Source of the DNA: Pipra filicauda
Lineage: Eukaryota > Chordata > Aves > Passeriformes > Pipridae
DNA: 64,000 nt
Reading direction: 5' to 3'
NCBI RefSeq assembly: GCF_003945595.2
Contig: NW_024104559.1
Span: 310,001-374,000 of the forward strand
The position numbers were made by a program, and so were the translations under genes. Shown here one piece after another: positions 1 to 15,100 of the stretch; the stretch's first letter is position 1; each line of letters begins with the position of its first letter. Below the pieces are notes generated by a model. It was not told where the DNA came from and ran no database searches. It saw only the letters and a list, made by a program, of their open reading frames with translations.

Positions 1-198
1 GCCAGGTACCTGTACTGCTCTGCTCTGCCTCTTCATTTGCCACTCTCATCAGTGCATCCAGAACCAGTGCATTGTCCAGCCAGGTGTACCACTCCTCCAG
101 CTCCTGCAGGAAGCTGGAAGTACCTGTGGTTTCAGACACTTTCCGTGTTGCCAGTTTGCACAGTCGCTCTATGAAGCCTGGAATATTCAGAAGTGTAG
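1..198 (-). CDS. TRPC4AP: TRPC4AP coding exon 8 (3' end at or near the window edge)
   Basis: The acceptor is TTTTCAG|CTA. It encodes [20 protein letters not shown] through [20 protein letters not shown] to [11 protein letters not shown] donor-like CAG|GTACCT would end the exon at position 10. The frame also stays open to position 1, so the exact end is uncertain. Confidence 0.9.
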
Positions 199-3100
199 CT
201 GAAAAAAAAAAAGAAAAATAACTTTATTCCTATTTAAGATCAACACAGCAGTCATCAAATCCTCCACGCCACAAGGTACCAAAACATCTACATCAGGGAT
301 ACAGAACAGTATGGTTAAAAAGATCTGGTCAAAAAGATCCAAAGATGGAAGAACTCAGTGCAGCCTCCTATTAAGGACTGGAAGAGAGTTTCATATCCCA
401 GGAATAATTCAGTGCTGTTTTCCAGTCCACAGTGACTCAATATCGAGGAACTGATCTGGCTGAAAATTAAGCTGGCAGAAATAAGGCAGCAGCCCTTGGA
501 ATGGGCAGCTCCACACCCCCTTTCCTCTGTGTGATGCTCCTCCTTCATTTTCCCTCCCGTGGTGTTTGTCTTGTAGCAAACTGAACTGGCTCACTGGAAT
601 AGCTGGGAGGAAAGCCCTCAGCTTTCTAAGTAATGGTTTCCTGAATTAGATCATCAAGGAGCAAAACAGATGGGGAATACACCAGAGCAGCCCCAGGTTT
701 GAGGCTTTTAATGGTGAAACTGCACCCTTAGAAGGAGCAGTGCAAGAACAGAAGTCACTGCTTTACAAAATGCTTGGAGAGCTGCATTTTGCCCTCAAGT
801 TTTCACAGAATAACTTAATTACAGGACCTGTTTATTAAAGATACATAGCTAAGGCTTCACTTCACTACACACTTGCAGATGCAAGTGGAAAAAGACAAAG
901 AATTTGGCCATTAACATTACAAGAAAGAGTTTGATCTTTGAAAGGAGAAGCTCCCTGATAAAATTTTTAAAGTAGAATATATATTTTATAATCTCAGAAT
1001 CAGTCTCTAATTGTGCACACAAAAAATGATTAGTTAAACATTTGCTTGGCTAAGTTCAGCTCTGGGGGATCCAAGCTTATTAAGTTCAACTGATTTAAAT
1101 TAAACTTAGTACCCACACCTACCCATACTTGTCCACTGCTCTTCACAAGAGGATTCTGGCTACGCCAGGGTAGAAAATACACCCCTCCCTTTAAAGTTTC
1201 TCAGCTGCTGTATTATGCTACTCACCTCTCACTGGATAGAATTCTCACACTGCTTCAGAAGCTCAAATGCTTTTCAGCACAGTAAGAGCTGAAAACAGCA
1301 GATTCTACATTTGAGGGTACTTCAATTTAACTTTTCCAATTCCTACTCATCCTTCTAGGCAAGGCTTTGAGAAGCACTCAGCAAAATAAGGAAACCTACA
1401 CTGTGCCCTAAGTTAAAGCTGAGATGAGACCCACAGATTTCCAAGGCTGCTTTGCTAACAGTGGGCAACATAACTAACATTAAACACAATTTCCTTGTTG
1501 ACAAAGACAGACATCCTGCTCAACACAACAGCAGATAAAATCAGAGAGGAACTGCTCCAACAGCAACCACGCTGCACACAGTTAAAGTTCAGAAATCGGT
1601 CTTTTAAGGAGGACACACAATTACCAAGAGTTGCCATGGACATGACTGAGGCATAGAAAGCAAATCCAATTATTTTAAGCCACTCAGTTCATCAGAGTGT
1701 GCTGAAATGACAGAAATTAACCCACCTAATTAGCAACACCATATCGACCCAAAAGCTACAAAGTAAAGTTCATTAACAGGAAAGACTGTTTCCTGAGGGA
1801 TAAAGAAAATAAAGAAAAATGCTCTGCAAGACATAACACTTTCAGTATCCTCCAGAAACATAAGTGACATTGAAAAGGGGAAAATTGAGATTACTATGGA
1901 GATTACTGTGATTTGTTCACAGTGTAACAATTACCTTGATTAATCTCAGCTCGAGAAGGACCCAGGTTTTTTTTCTGCTGGGCATTTTTGGCAAGAAGTG
2001 TGTGCTTGTCATCACTGCCCGTGTCGAGCTCAGAAATGGTGACAGCCAGGATCCTGCAGAAGTTTGCCAGCTGCTGCTGGTCAAAGCTGGACACAAGGCT
2101 GGCCAGGTTGGGAATATCATCCAGCTGGATCATTTCCTGGAGAAGGCAACACCAACTGAGTCACATGTGACGTTCAATAAGTGAACACAGACACAAGATC
2201 CTCCCTGGGGAGCTCTGTGGGTTATTCCAACGTTAGGAAAGGAGAAGCAAGTGAAGAGCCTGAAAGCAGCTGGGATTTACAACTGCTGTACAGACATCCA
2301 TATTTTAAAGACTAGATGTTTGCATAAAATTTGGGGGCCTTTTTTAACTAAAAACCCCACAAACCAATTTAATACATAAATAATGTTTGGGTATTAAAAG
2401 TTTCAATTTTGTTTTCCACTTCTGTATTTTCTTTGAAACTCACAGGTAAGAATCACCTTTCAGATTATTTTTCAGTTTTTTCATCAAAAGATGTTTTTAA
2501 TAAAAAGAGGCTGAAAACGGTTGTCAGAAAAACACCATTTTTGTTCAGATAAACTAAGCTTGTTTCCTACTTATTTCAGGAAGTACATCTACCTCAACCT
2601 TACTCTAAGTAAAAAAGTATCAAGTTACAGACTCCTGACTCTCTCCACAAGATGTACATAGACACTGTTCATTCAGGGTTTTCCCAGGGTTACACCATTA
2701 ATATTTTATTTGCATCACATCAGAGAACTCAGCTGTAATGATGATGGCAAATAATGAAAAAAACAACCCCAGTCTGTGCAGAAGAAAAGTGTCCTGTTTC
2801 CCCAGCCTACAACTTGTTTGAGAGGTGACAAAGCCCAAGGTAAGAGAGAAGGACAGGAGGCCCTTCCAGATGTCATGAGGACAAGTATAATGTGTGAAGT
2901 GTAATCAGAAGGCAAGGATGAAAAATTAATTTATATGAGGTTCATTTCCTTTATTTGAAACACTGGTTGTACTTTAATGACAGTGAGGTACTCAGATGGT
3001 GGGTGCTCACCTCCCATCATCCTCTGAGCTATGGAAAAGCATTGCAAGGATGACTCCACATCAATAGTGTGGCTTCTCTATGAGATGACTGAAGTTAATG

Positions 3101-6100
3101 ATCACTGTGAACAGTCAGGTTTCAAATAAACAAGTGGGACTGGCAGCTTAAGAGGACTATCCTCAGCAACTCTTCAAAGCAACAGCTCTTTCCTCTACTG
3201 GCCTGAAAAGCCATACAAATAAAGCAAAGAAACCAGTAACTAACCTTTTTAACTCCCAGGATGTCTTCAATGAGCGTTGCAGTTTGTAGGAATGTCTTTT
3301 TGTTTGTCATCAGTGTAAACAGGAACAACACAAAGTCGTTTCTTTCTGCCAGTCGCCTCGTGACTCCTTCCGTCTGCAAACCAGCACAGACCCGCTCAGA
3401 GCCCACCCTGAGAAGCCACATCTCACAGCACATGCAGGGCACAGCCCTATAGATGGTGGCACCAGGAAAAGCTGGGTTTATGGCCACCAACACCAACCCC
3501 AGTCCTTGCCTGAAGGTAACAGGAGCCTGCAAAACCGACAGGCTCTGTGATGAGAGGCTTCACCTCAGAGTTGTTTACTTGCCTGAATCCAAACTAAACA
3601 CTGCCTGCCTGGCAGCACTCCAGAGAGGCTTGTCTCTGCTTTCCCATACAAGCTGTCACCAGCTCCACACCATGATATGCAAATGCAGCCACTCCTCAAG
3701 CCTCAGCACCGCTCTCAGTTTGAGCCACCCAAATGCAGCACTGGCCTAAATGAACCTGGTGATGAACCCAAAAGTCACACTGAGGCCTGAACTTGAGTTC
3801 AGCACTGAATTTAAGACTGGCTTTCATGCTCTAATCATTACAGACAAGTTTCATGCTCTGAGGTCTGCTGAGAGCACAGCCAGGCTTCCCTGGAACTTAA
3901 AACTGCATCCTCACTGCCTGCAAAGCTGTCTGCTCTGTGTGACTGGCATATCACCAGTGCTCACAGACCTACACTGGCTTAGACAGTTCCTCAATATCTA
4001 CACATTAATATTGCACACACACCATTTCTGTGATCCTGCACACTTCTCATTCAAGAGACAGCAGTAATACCAGAGTGAATTAAAACAGCAGCTACTCTAA
4101 AAATTGCAAACTTGCTTCTTTCACAGTTTGCAGAAGTAGCATTACCTGTAGCTAAAAAAATAAATCATCTAAGCCAAGAAAAAGCATCCTTTCTCTTTCC
4201 CCTCCCATGTGTGCAGATCCTCAGCAGTGAGACATGATTGTCTAAGACTCACACTCTGGAGATCAGGCTGATGTCTTCAGAAGAGCTCCAAGCCACCAAC
4301 CACCTCTCTTCTTTTTAAATTTTTGTTAAACAACGTTCCCTGGGTTATGGCATAATGAAGTGTGTGATGAAGTAAACAATCCTGAGGATGTTCCCTGCAT
4401 GCATAATTGGAGGCCTGGGCTTTTAGCTTCAGAATTTTAATGACAAGGTATTTCCACAGGCCTTTAACCCAGCACCTTCCTTAGTGCTGCTCTGCCATCC
4501 ACAGAGCTGAACTAAACTGATAACCAGAACATGAAGGAGTTGCAGGATCAAACTTAAAACACTGGGCCAGCACCAGTTCTGAACAAGACTAGCTGCAGCT
4601 GGGGTTAACAGGGATCTGTTTCCAGTTTCAAATTTTAAGATGGAACTCAACAAAGGCTGGCATGGCTTTCCTACTGAAACACAGAGACAGAAAGATCCAA
4701 ACCAGAGGAATTAAACTTGACTAAGGAACTGTGTAACACACCAAAATGCAGGGCAGTCCTGTATTTAACTGAAGGAATTTTCACATAAAGCTTCAGAGTA
4801 AGTTTAAATTACACTTAAGAGTCTGTATATTGTCTTATCAAGTGGCACCTGTAAAAAGAGACCAGCAGAAGACTTTTGCAGCAGTTGTACTTACACACAG
4901 ACACGTGTTGTACAGTATGCTGAGACAGTCCTTGATGAGGTCATCACTTACTGCAAAGGAGAGAACAGTCAGTCACCAGCCACAGGCTGCCAAGGGACAC
5001 CAATGCCAAGGAGTGCCATGGAAAGCCATAAAATGGAGGGGAATTGCAGGCTGCTACCTCAGATCACATGTGCAAATGCCTTGGAGGATAGAAACTGGAA
5101 GAAGGACTCAAACTGCCAGGGTTAGATGGGATGTTGGGGAGAAATCCTTCCCTGTGAGGGTGGGGAGGCCCTGGCACAGGTTGCCCAGAGAAGCTGTGGC
5201 TGCCCCATCCCTGGAAGTGTCCAAGGCCAGACTAGATGGGGCTTGGAGCAACCTGGGCTAGTGGAAGGTGTCCCTGCCCATGGCAGGGAGTTGAACTGGA
5301 TGAACTTTAAGGTCCCTTCCAGCCCAAACCATTCTATGATTCTATAAGTCTTTACCTGACCTGTTCACATGTGAAATTATTTAGTACGGTGAAAAAAAAA
5401 AATAAGGACAGTTCATGTAGTGTTCTCCACAGAGCACCTGGACTTTGTAAGAACAGCTTTCCATCTGATTCACTGCACATTTTAATATTTAAAATATGTT
5501 TTCAGTACAGCCCTACAACAGCTGCCTGTAGCTCAAGTTCAAGCCACGTCACCTTTGAAGTTCCCTGGCTGACGGGCACAGAGTGCACCAGGACATTCCC
5601 TCTCCTCACAAGGGCTCAGGGAACCAGCAGAGTCACAAACAGGGCAAATGAAAACACTAAAGCAAAGCTGCTCCAGCAGGAAAGTTGTGCTGAAGCCACT
5701 GCACCCCCTTGGCAAAGTTCTCCTCACAGCAATGTGGAAGTGAGTCAGGAGAACAGCACACTTTTTATCTCACAATCTCTGTAGCTCCTATTACATAAAC
5801 AATGTTTTGTGGCTTATTATTAAAAATTGCTCACTGTAGCTGTAGCCACAGTAGCAATAAGAGTTTCCACTGATTGCAGATTTAGTTCTTTGAGTGAGGG
5901 ATGTTGTGCTGAGTGTATGAACCCTCTGGAGCCGTGTGACTATCCCAACAGGTGACTATCCCAAATCCCAGCACGAATCAGTACCACGGAGAACAAAGAG
6001 ACCAATGATTCATTCCTAAATGAATCAACAGGAAATTGCTGGTATGGAAAGAGAATAACAGAAAAACAGAACAATTTCTGTCTGAATAAGAACACAAGGA

Positions 6101-9100
6101 AAATTGGGGAGGGGGAAGAGACAAAACATGAATTTACTTACTTTTCTGCTTCTTTTTCTGTGTAATAAGAGTTGGTCTCATGAGAATTTCTACTAAAAGC
6201 TGTAACGATAAGATAAAGAATTAAAGGAATGATCATTTAGATACAAATAACAATTAATTTGCCAGTGACAAAGTCAAACCCAGACTTGTCCCTGCTGAAG
6301 TCACAGAGGTGAATAATGGAGGCTCTACAATCAACACTCCACTGGTGTCAAAATCACACTGACAGAAAATAGTTGCATTTACCCTGAAGAAACAGTAATG
6401 GTTGTACAAAATAATCTCCCACTGGCAAGTTTTAAAGAATTTGAGCCTGCAAAGAATGTGCTTTCACATGCCTCCAGATAAAATCAGGAATGGCTGTCAC
6501 ACATCTCCCAAAATAGGGAATCTTTAGCAATAATCTGCAGAGAAATGCATATTTTGCAAAAGCTTTCCCTAAATCTCTCTGGCCTTCAAACATATTTCAG
6601 GTCTAGACATAACAGAATTTAGTTGCTCCAGATTTTAATCTCACTGACAAAAAGCCACTGCTTGTGTACATCACCTTGATCTATACTTATTATATATTTA
6701 CAGATGTTGTCTCATTTCTATTTAAGGAATGTAACAATCAGTTTTCCAAGACTTAGGACTGTGGTTCTGTTAAATGTAGAACTGATCTTTAGTTGCTCCA
6801 GTCTATACCACTGGTTTATCTTAAAACATTTTGAAAAATAAGCAGTTTATTTAAAAATGAGAGTTAACCACTAGAAGCAACTGATAACTCCCCCAAGTAC
6901 TGCAAAATGCCTCTAGTTTTAAAATTGTCAACAGCAATGTAGGCACCACCCAGTTGATCAATAAACCTACAATTTACTACTTGCTCTCTTTAGTCCCAGC
7001 TTAACTTTGCCCTTCTTTTAATGAACTACCCACCCAGACACAGAGGAAGCCACCTGGAGGCCACATTTTAAGCACTGACAAACAAATAAATAGGCAACTT
7101 TAAAGAGGAATTTTCCAGCAATATTTGTAACAGTAATTGTAGCATCAACAGAGTAGAGAAAAATGACTGCAGCAGTAATGCAGAGCTCATATTAATGGCT
7201 CCTGTTTTAAGGAGGAGAATTCACACCTCAAGGTTTGGGGTTTATGTTTTTTATGTTTTAATGTTGTGTGGCAGAAGGCACAGAAGGGGAATTACAAGAT
7301 CTTATTTCTTGGAATGGGGTTGCATTCAGGTATAAAATCCATGAGGCTTCATCAAGTTCATGTGCTTGCACTCTCAGGTTGTATTTTACATGGATTCATA
7401 TGAAGGGAGGACAATGTGTTTTTGTTCTTCCTTGATGTAAAAGCTGCCAGAATCAAAAATATTATAAAGAACATACTATCACACATTATACCATAGAGAA
7501 TACACTGCAAATTTAGGGTCCTTCAGAGTTACTCCCTGCAAAACAATCAGTACCAGCAGGTCAGACCGATTCCCTTTCAAGCCCTAGAGCAGGATTTTTG
7601 AAAAAAAAAAAAACAAACAACAACACAGCACTGGATTCTATCGCTGCCTTTAACCACATTAAACCCACCTGTATCAGCCAAATCTCTGGCCACAGTACCA
7701 GGTAGTTACAGCATATCTGATTTTTGCCATCTCCAGCCCAAGAGGAAAAAAAACCACCAAACCCCAAACAGCAAAAAAAACAACTCACCCCCAACACACA
7801 CAGATTTTGTGTGTTAAAATCATTCCTACAGGAAGTATCACTATTTTCCTTTAAAACCAAGGGAAATTTAGCACATTTTCAGATGAAAAAGTGTTCTAAA
7901 TTGCTTGGGTAGCTGAAGACTTTTGTCCTCAACCAACAGCACACAGGCAACTAAACCACTCCTCATTTCAAACCAACATAAATACCAGTTTTACTTAAGT
8001 AAAGGCATGCTAAGTGTAACAAGAAAGAAGCAGCAAAAAGTGCTTAATTAGACAATAAAAAAAAGGGAAGAAAAAGGAAGAGTGTGTCAATTAGTTCATC
8101 AGAAAATACAAATCATGTGTTTCTGATGAAAGCCAAGATCCCAGAGTCAGTCACCATAAAACTGAACAAATGGGTAGAATTAAAACAAATAAACAAAAGG
8201 ATAAATTGCTAGAATGTCAAGAGAAAACTTACAGTTCTTTAAAAAAAAACACTTTTCCATAGATGAAGCAATAAACACAGACAAGGTGGCTAAGAGTGCC
8301 CTGGTGTGCTTAAAAAACTGCCACACATCCCTCAGTGGTAAGTGAAATTCTCACTGCTCTGGTTCCAGCTGTAGCATTTCATCTCACAATCAGGAATCAT
8401 TTGCAACTGTTTTCACTGAGAACTAAAGGTCTCACCTTTTTAAGTTAAAAAGACTGACTGAGTGAAGAAATATCCAGGTTTTCTGGCTATTTATCATACA
8501 AGAAAAAGCACATTTTTATGTGATACCTTGAAAAACACACCCCCTTCTTATTTTGATTAACAGAAACAGGCACAACTCCAATGCTTAACATCAAATTAGT
8601 GAAGTCATTTTGTAGCTCACATTTAGGAGCTTCAAAGGTCTCAGAGACCTCACTGAAGAGATTTCTCAGGGGTATGATTATCATGCAGAAATGTTCTGAT
8701 ATTATTGAAAAAATGCACTCACATCGACTCCTCCAAATAAGTCAAATGTGTATGTATTTGGGAAAGTGGACTCTTGAGCAGCTTTTCTATCTTCTGTAAC
8801 ATATGCCATGGCTTCCATCGAAAGAAGGGGAGAAATTTCCTGCATGGAGCAAAAAAAAAAGAAAAAAAATCAAGAGATAGTTCCAGAAGAAAACTGCTCA
8901 TCAGTATAAACACAATTATCTCCCACGATCTGTGTGATCTACAGACTAATCATTACCTGCATTCCCAGCTCGTATCTACCAGCCCATTTTCAGACATATT
9001 ATCATGCAAACAGCTTCAAAAATTAGTTAGAATTATGATCCCAGCAGACAAAATCCTGCCTGGCTGTAGGAAGGACAGTGCAGGCAGTACCTTTAGGATG

Positions 9101-12100
9101 CTTTGGCACTGGGAGAAGTCGCTGTTTGGGTGGCTGTGCTCATACAGCTTCTGCAACAGCAAGGGAATCCCATTCCACTTTGCTTGCTTGTCTCTCTCCT
9201 TTAACAAGGCCTCTGTGATCTGCAAGGAAGAAACAACATAATTCCCATGTGTCCAATGCTTCATAAGCAGGAAAATATAACCTTATCACCTCCCCCATGT
9301 CAGCAACGGAATATCATGGCAAACCAGCTTGCTGTAGAGAGTACCACTCCAAAATCCAGCACCTCTTTCCATGCAGCAGTTTATCCAGGACTGGGAGCTG
9401 CAGAATTTCACAGTATCTGAAGCAGGGCAGGGCTCCAAGCAGATTTTGTCATTTAGAGCACTCCATCTCGTCCTGTATTTTTATATTGATCATGTATGTT
9501 AAAATGGGAACACATTAGTCTCTAAATAATTCCATTAGCAGCACTCCAATTGACAGGTCAGTGAGGGAGGAACTGGGTGCCCTTGCCACTATCCCAAATT
9601 AAACTAGTCTAAGGTGTAGAATACACAAGATGGAAAGGCTTCATTACTTGACATGAGTATTACCTCAGCCAAGTCCCTGAAGCCATTGTTGGTCACAGCA
9701 CTGACCCAAACCACGAAGATTGACAAGCAAGCTCCAGAAGAACATATCAAACATACAGGGGAAATTCCCCTCTGTTATAAATGTAGACTACCACCTAAAT
9801 CAGTAGAACAGCAACACTGGCTGAGAAAGAGGCTGCAGCCATAAAAAAAGAACACCTTGGCATTTGCTACTACACTTGTCCAAACTTTCTTCACGTTTGT
9901 CCTTCTCACCAAAAGATTAAAAAAAAAATCTCAATAATCACCACTGTATTTTACACCTGAAAAAAGAAATGAAGTAGCAGCACAAGACTAAAATATTCTG
10001 CCTTGAATCCACAAAAGATGTCTTGAAGCCTGAACACTTGCAAGTTAATGCCAGCAGAAGCTGCAAAGGAGGAGCTCTTTGGTAAAGTTCACCATCCAGC
10101 CAATGCTGACCAAAATTTAACTCCCTTCCTTTATGATATTTCAGAAGTACCCACACCAACCACCAAACAGGGAATTATTCATGTACAGAAAGGTAAAGCA
10201 GACAATAATTACAGCCGCAGGATTTCAAGGCAACATTTAGAACATAGATTATCCTGACTTGGAAGGGACCCACCAGGATCATCCAGTCCAACTCCTGGCC
10301 CTGCACAGACACCCCAACAATCCCACCCTGTCCCTCAGAGCATTGTCCAAATGCTCCTGGAGCTCTGGCAGCCTTGGGGCTGTGCCCACTGCCCTGGGGA
10401 GCCTGGTCAGTGCCAACCACCCTCTGGGGGAAGAACCTTTCCCTGAGATCCAACCTAACCCTGCCCTGGCACATGTGTGGATTTGCTCTTACTCCTAGGC
10501 CTAAACCTCTAAGCTGCTCTCATTCTGACCCTTCCTGTGGTTAACTGAGCTTCCCTCCCTCCTTCCTTGTTAATAATTAACAGCCAGGAAATCTCACTCA
10601 TTGTTTCAGCCAAGACACCTCAGTGTGCAATTCCAAAGGGCCACTCAAGTCCTGATTAGACAATTATATGCAAATATACCCCAATTTCTGCTGACAATTT
10701 AACCCTTTTCTCTGCTTGTTAAACAGGAAGACCAGAAAACTGATGCAAGCCCTTGAAAACTCAGCTTGGCAATGCAGCTGCAGTGGGTCCTCATCCTTCC
10801 AAGCTTCCCAGATACTCAGGGGTCTTTTCCTGATGAAATTCCTAAATTTGCAGGTAACTAAGAACTTCAAGGCTCTTGAAGTATCAGTTCAGGTATGAAG
10901 AATCAAGATTTCTTGCTACAAGGGGTGACTGAAGCAGCAAGAGCAGATCTGGAACACAGAGTCAAAAACTGGGGAGACTTTTTTACCTTTTCCCTGCTTT
11001 CTGACTTCTGGATCAGAGCAATCAACCAGCACTGCTGGAGAACAACACAGAGTTTCCTTCTGAGGAGGAGAAATAACAAAGGGCAAAACCAGAATGTCAA
11101 AATGGCTTCTTATGGTGTGGACTCCAGGTCGGCTCCTCTGAAGTCACAGATTCCCATTTCTCCTTGTGATTCCTGGCACAGAGGGAGCCAAAGGAGTTTC
11201 TCCACCACCCCATCCCAGGTGTGGGAGGAGCACACAAGCCCAGGGGCGGTGGAGGAACTGGATTAATGACTGGGTAAAGTGCAAAGAACACACAGCAAAA
11301 TGCCAGGGAAAGAGTCCAACTCTGGCTCCAGCTGATGGGAAGATACCCCAGGCAGAGATGACGCGCTTGGGCTGCAGCTCAGGTTCCAGCAGCAGAGTTC
11401 AGTATCCAAGTGCTCTCTGGAAAGGCCAAAAGCCCTTAACTGACATTAAAATCTTGTCCTGGGCTTAGCACCAATTTGTTAATCTCACATACACTCTTGG
11501 TTTGGGGCAGGATCCACCCCCACTCCCATTTTTGTACTCCCTGTCCTGGGCTCCCAGAGGCAGCCACAGGAAAAACTTTCAGAGCTGAAATTCTGAAGGA
11601 GTGAAGCAAATGTTTCCTTGTTCTCATCATCTTTTAACCGCTTTCAAAAGAAAAAAAAGAAAAAAAAAAGGCAATTTTTCTTTCTCTTGATTTAACATGT
11701 CTTTGGTTTCATGGCAAGCTCTGGCTTGTGGTCCCTGTTCTGCGTTTATGAGGCTGTCCTGGCTCTGGATGTTTCCATTGTGGCCGGGCGGGATTTGCCA
11801 ACGCAAAGATTTGGGATTCTCTGAAGGGATTCAAATTCGACCCGACTGTATGGAGCTGTCTTTCCTTACAGCCATTTTGGTTAAAAACTGCATCTCTCCA
11901 TTTCTGTACCAGCAGCCAGTCAATGGTTTTCATTTATAAACAAAGGTGGTTTTCTTCTTGGCTCTTTCTGGACAAATTTTACTGAACAGTCATCAGTAAA
12001 ATGGGTTCCTTTCCTCTGTAGAAATTTCTGGTCTCATCCAAGCAGGGTAAGTGCAACCCAGCACTGATTTCTCAGAGATTTTGTTCACTCACTGAAAAAT

Positions 12101-15100
12101 TCTGGATAAAATACCTGAAATCTTGCACACAAAGCTTGAGAAGTTGGGTATTGTCCAGCAAAGGGGAGGCTGCAGCAGCCCAGCTGGAAATGGCATCCAC
12201 AGCCATGGTTTCCTGGATCCTGTTCCCCAGCCAGGTATCACCACCTCCCCAGGATCATCATCCATCTCCCCCTACTCCAGCTATGTCATGGCAGCGTGGA
12301 TTTGCCAGAAGGGCAATCAAAGGCTTTCCAGAGGATTTAAGTACAGATTTAAAAATGTGTCCTCAAGCCTATCCATGACTGCAAGGTAGAGCAGACCAAG
12401 GGGTTTTCTTTTTAAAGTCTCCTAAGGAACTGGGCCCAGGATTTCCCAGGAGATTGCTCCAAAGACTGATAACTACCATAGTTTTTAAACTACACAGTTT
12501 AAAATAACTTTTATTTTTCTTGGAAGTATAAAAAGGGCTGAACAAAGACTGCACTCAAGGATCATCCATTCCAACTCCTGGCCCTGCACAGACACCCCAA
12601 CAATCCCACCCTGTCCCTCAGAGCGTTGTCCAAACCCTCCTGGAGCTCTGGCAGCCTTGGGGCTGTGCCCACTGCCCTGGGGAGCCTGGTCAGTGCCAAC
12701 CACCCTCTGGGGGAAGAACCTTTTCCTGAGATCCCACCTAACACTCCCCTGACAGCATCCATTTGCAAGATGGTCAGTAAATAATTATGAATAATATCGA
12801 AATCTCCATGAAGTTCTCTGTTTTTACCTAAATCCACCCCTTGATCAGTTTAGTTTCCCTCTCATTTCTCCCCTCCACTCCTCCTCCAGGCACAGCCCCT
12901 CCAGCAGCAGCAGCACATCCTCCCTGCTCTGTGCCCCTTCCCCTGCCCAAACATCTGTTACTGCCCTGAGACCTCTTGTAGCTACAACTGCTTCCAAGTC
13001 CCTTCCCCTTCCAGTGAGGATTTTCCTTCCCATCTGTGTTCCTGCATTTTCACCTCCCTACAAAGCAAACCCCTGATTTTCCAAACCTTTCCCCCCCCTT
13101 TGCTGAGCTGTGGTCAGTGACACATCTCTGTGTCTTCCCAGAGCACGTGAAAGCAGCAGAAAAACCAGGAGCTCGTCCTCCCCTTCACTCTCCAGAGTAG
13201 GGAGAACAGTTCCCTGATAAAATTCTCTCTCTGTTTCATATTTTACCCTTCAAACATTTCACTGTCTAGCTAAATGCTCGCTCCAGGGGGGCTTTTGCTG
13301 TCATCTTTCAAAAAAGCAAAAAGCAGTGACTCAGGTGTCCAGGCATCTTTACAGCTCGAAAGGATTCATGCTGTGACAGACTTCACAGCTATGACACATC
13401 AGTTATGAGTTTCTTTTAATTCCATTTTGCATTGCAACCGTACATTAAGGTTGGAAGTGCTTTTAAAAAAAGCAGAATTTTCACTCTTGGTATTTTCCAT
13501 GACCACTTCTAAAGCACATATTTAAATGTCCTCAAAGTTTAAAAGCAAAGAGGCACAAGATTATGGATCTTGACAAACAGATGCATGCATATTGTCTCTG
13601 TGTATTTTAATAAAACTGAAGCTTTTCCAGATTCTCTCCTTCAAGTTTTTCAGGCTGTACCTTTAAAAACAGGAAACTAATATTTGTGCAATTAAATATT
13701 AAATTTTCCTTGGAACATTAATAACTTAGGAAGTCATCTCTGACAGGCTGCCAGGAGAATGATTATTCAGGATTTTGGGGAGGGCCCCATCATCCCAGCT
13801 CTTTATTATATTTTCCTTTCCAGTTGCTAACAACCATCCAGCAGCCTGGCTAAGCTGTCTCCTTCCTCACACAGCTTTTCACACAAAAGGCTGTTACGAA
13901 GGTAAATGACTCCTTCCAAGTTTTCCCTTACTGCAGGAACACAATTGCTGGCCTATGGAGTGATTCTGGAAAGAATTCCAAGGGAGAAGCTGTGGGCCTG
14001 CAGCTCTGGGGCAGAACACTGTGGTCAGTCACCAGCTGGGGCTTTTGCACAGAGCTCTGATCAAAAACATGTCAGAGCCCCCCAGACATTACTCATAAAA
14101 AGGATCTCCATTGCTGATATTAAGCCAGGAAAAGTCCATTTAAGAGCACTTATGTCCAGCCTCTCTCCACCTCCTTGATACTGCAAGTGCAGCTCAAGTT
14201 TCTTATAGCTACTGTTCCTCCATCCTCCCCAGCCCCTTCCCTTCTCCTGCCATCCCAAAAGCCAGGTATGAACCCAGGGACATACTGTCCTAGGATAAAG
14301 ATAAAACCTGACACAGCTTCCAGGCAGGCCTAACCCTCCTAAAGACTCCCAAACTACAGCTCTACTCACTAGGACTGGAAGAAGAGCTGGTCTACCAAGA
14401 CAAGGAACAGGTCTTGTGAATCCCAAATCCCCACAATATTTCCAAGAGCAGGAGAACTCCAACGTGGACCTCTGACACCAACAGCTCTCCAAAACCACTA
14501 CAGGATCTACCAGAGCAACTAACATTTGCTTTGATGATTTTACTCTCAGAGAGAAACAGATCAACTAATAAGCGAAATTATATTAACTTCTCAGTGAACA
14601 GTTTTCCTTGGAATTGCCTAAGTTTCTTCTTTAATTCATTTTGAAAGAAAACAAAACCTGCAGGGATATCTAAGGAAAAGCAGAGGGACACGGAATATCA
14701 CAGCTATAACATTTCTCTTCCCACTCATCTTCAGCCACACAAAAAAATAAAGACTATTCAAGTCCAACACAACCACTTTTTGAGCATTTCTACTGCATGA
14801 CAGAGCTCTGGGCCCTGTTACATAATAAAAGCATTTCTAGGCTTTCTAACACTCCCTCGCTGTCCTCTCCTGAAGAGGCCTAAGCTTGCTAAGACCCACA
14901 CAATTAGAGCTACTCAAGTGGATTATATTCATGTGAATGTTGTTTTGGCGGTGCTGTTTTAAGGAGGAAACTAAAAACTGATTAGAAAACAAAATATTTT
15001 TCTCAGAGTTAGGAAGCTACTTCAGCCTGTTGATAACCTGCAAGGGCAGGAGCTGGAAATCTGGGTGTCTGAGGCAGAAAATGTTTTCCTTCCATGGAGA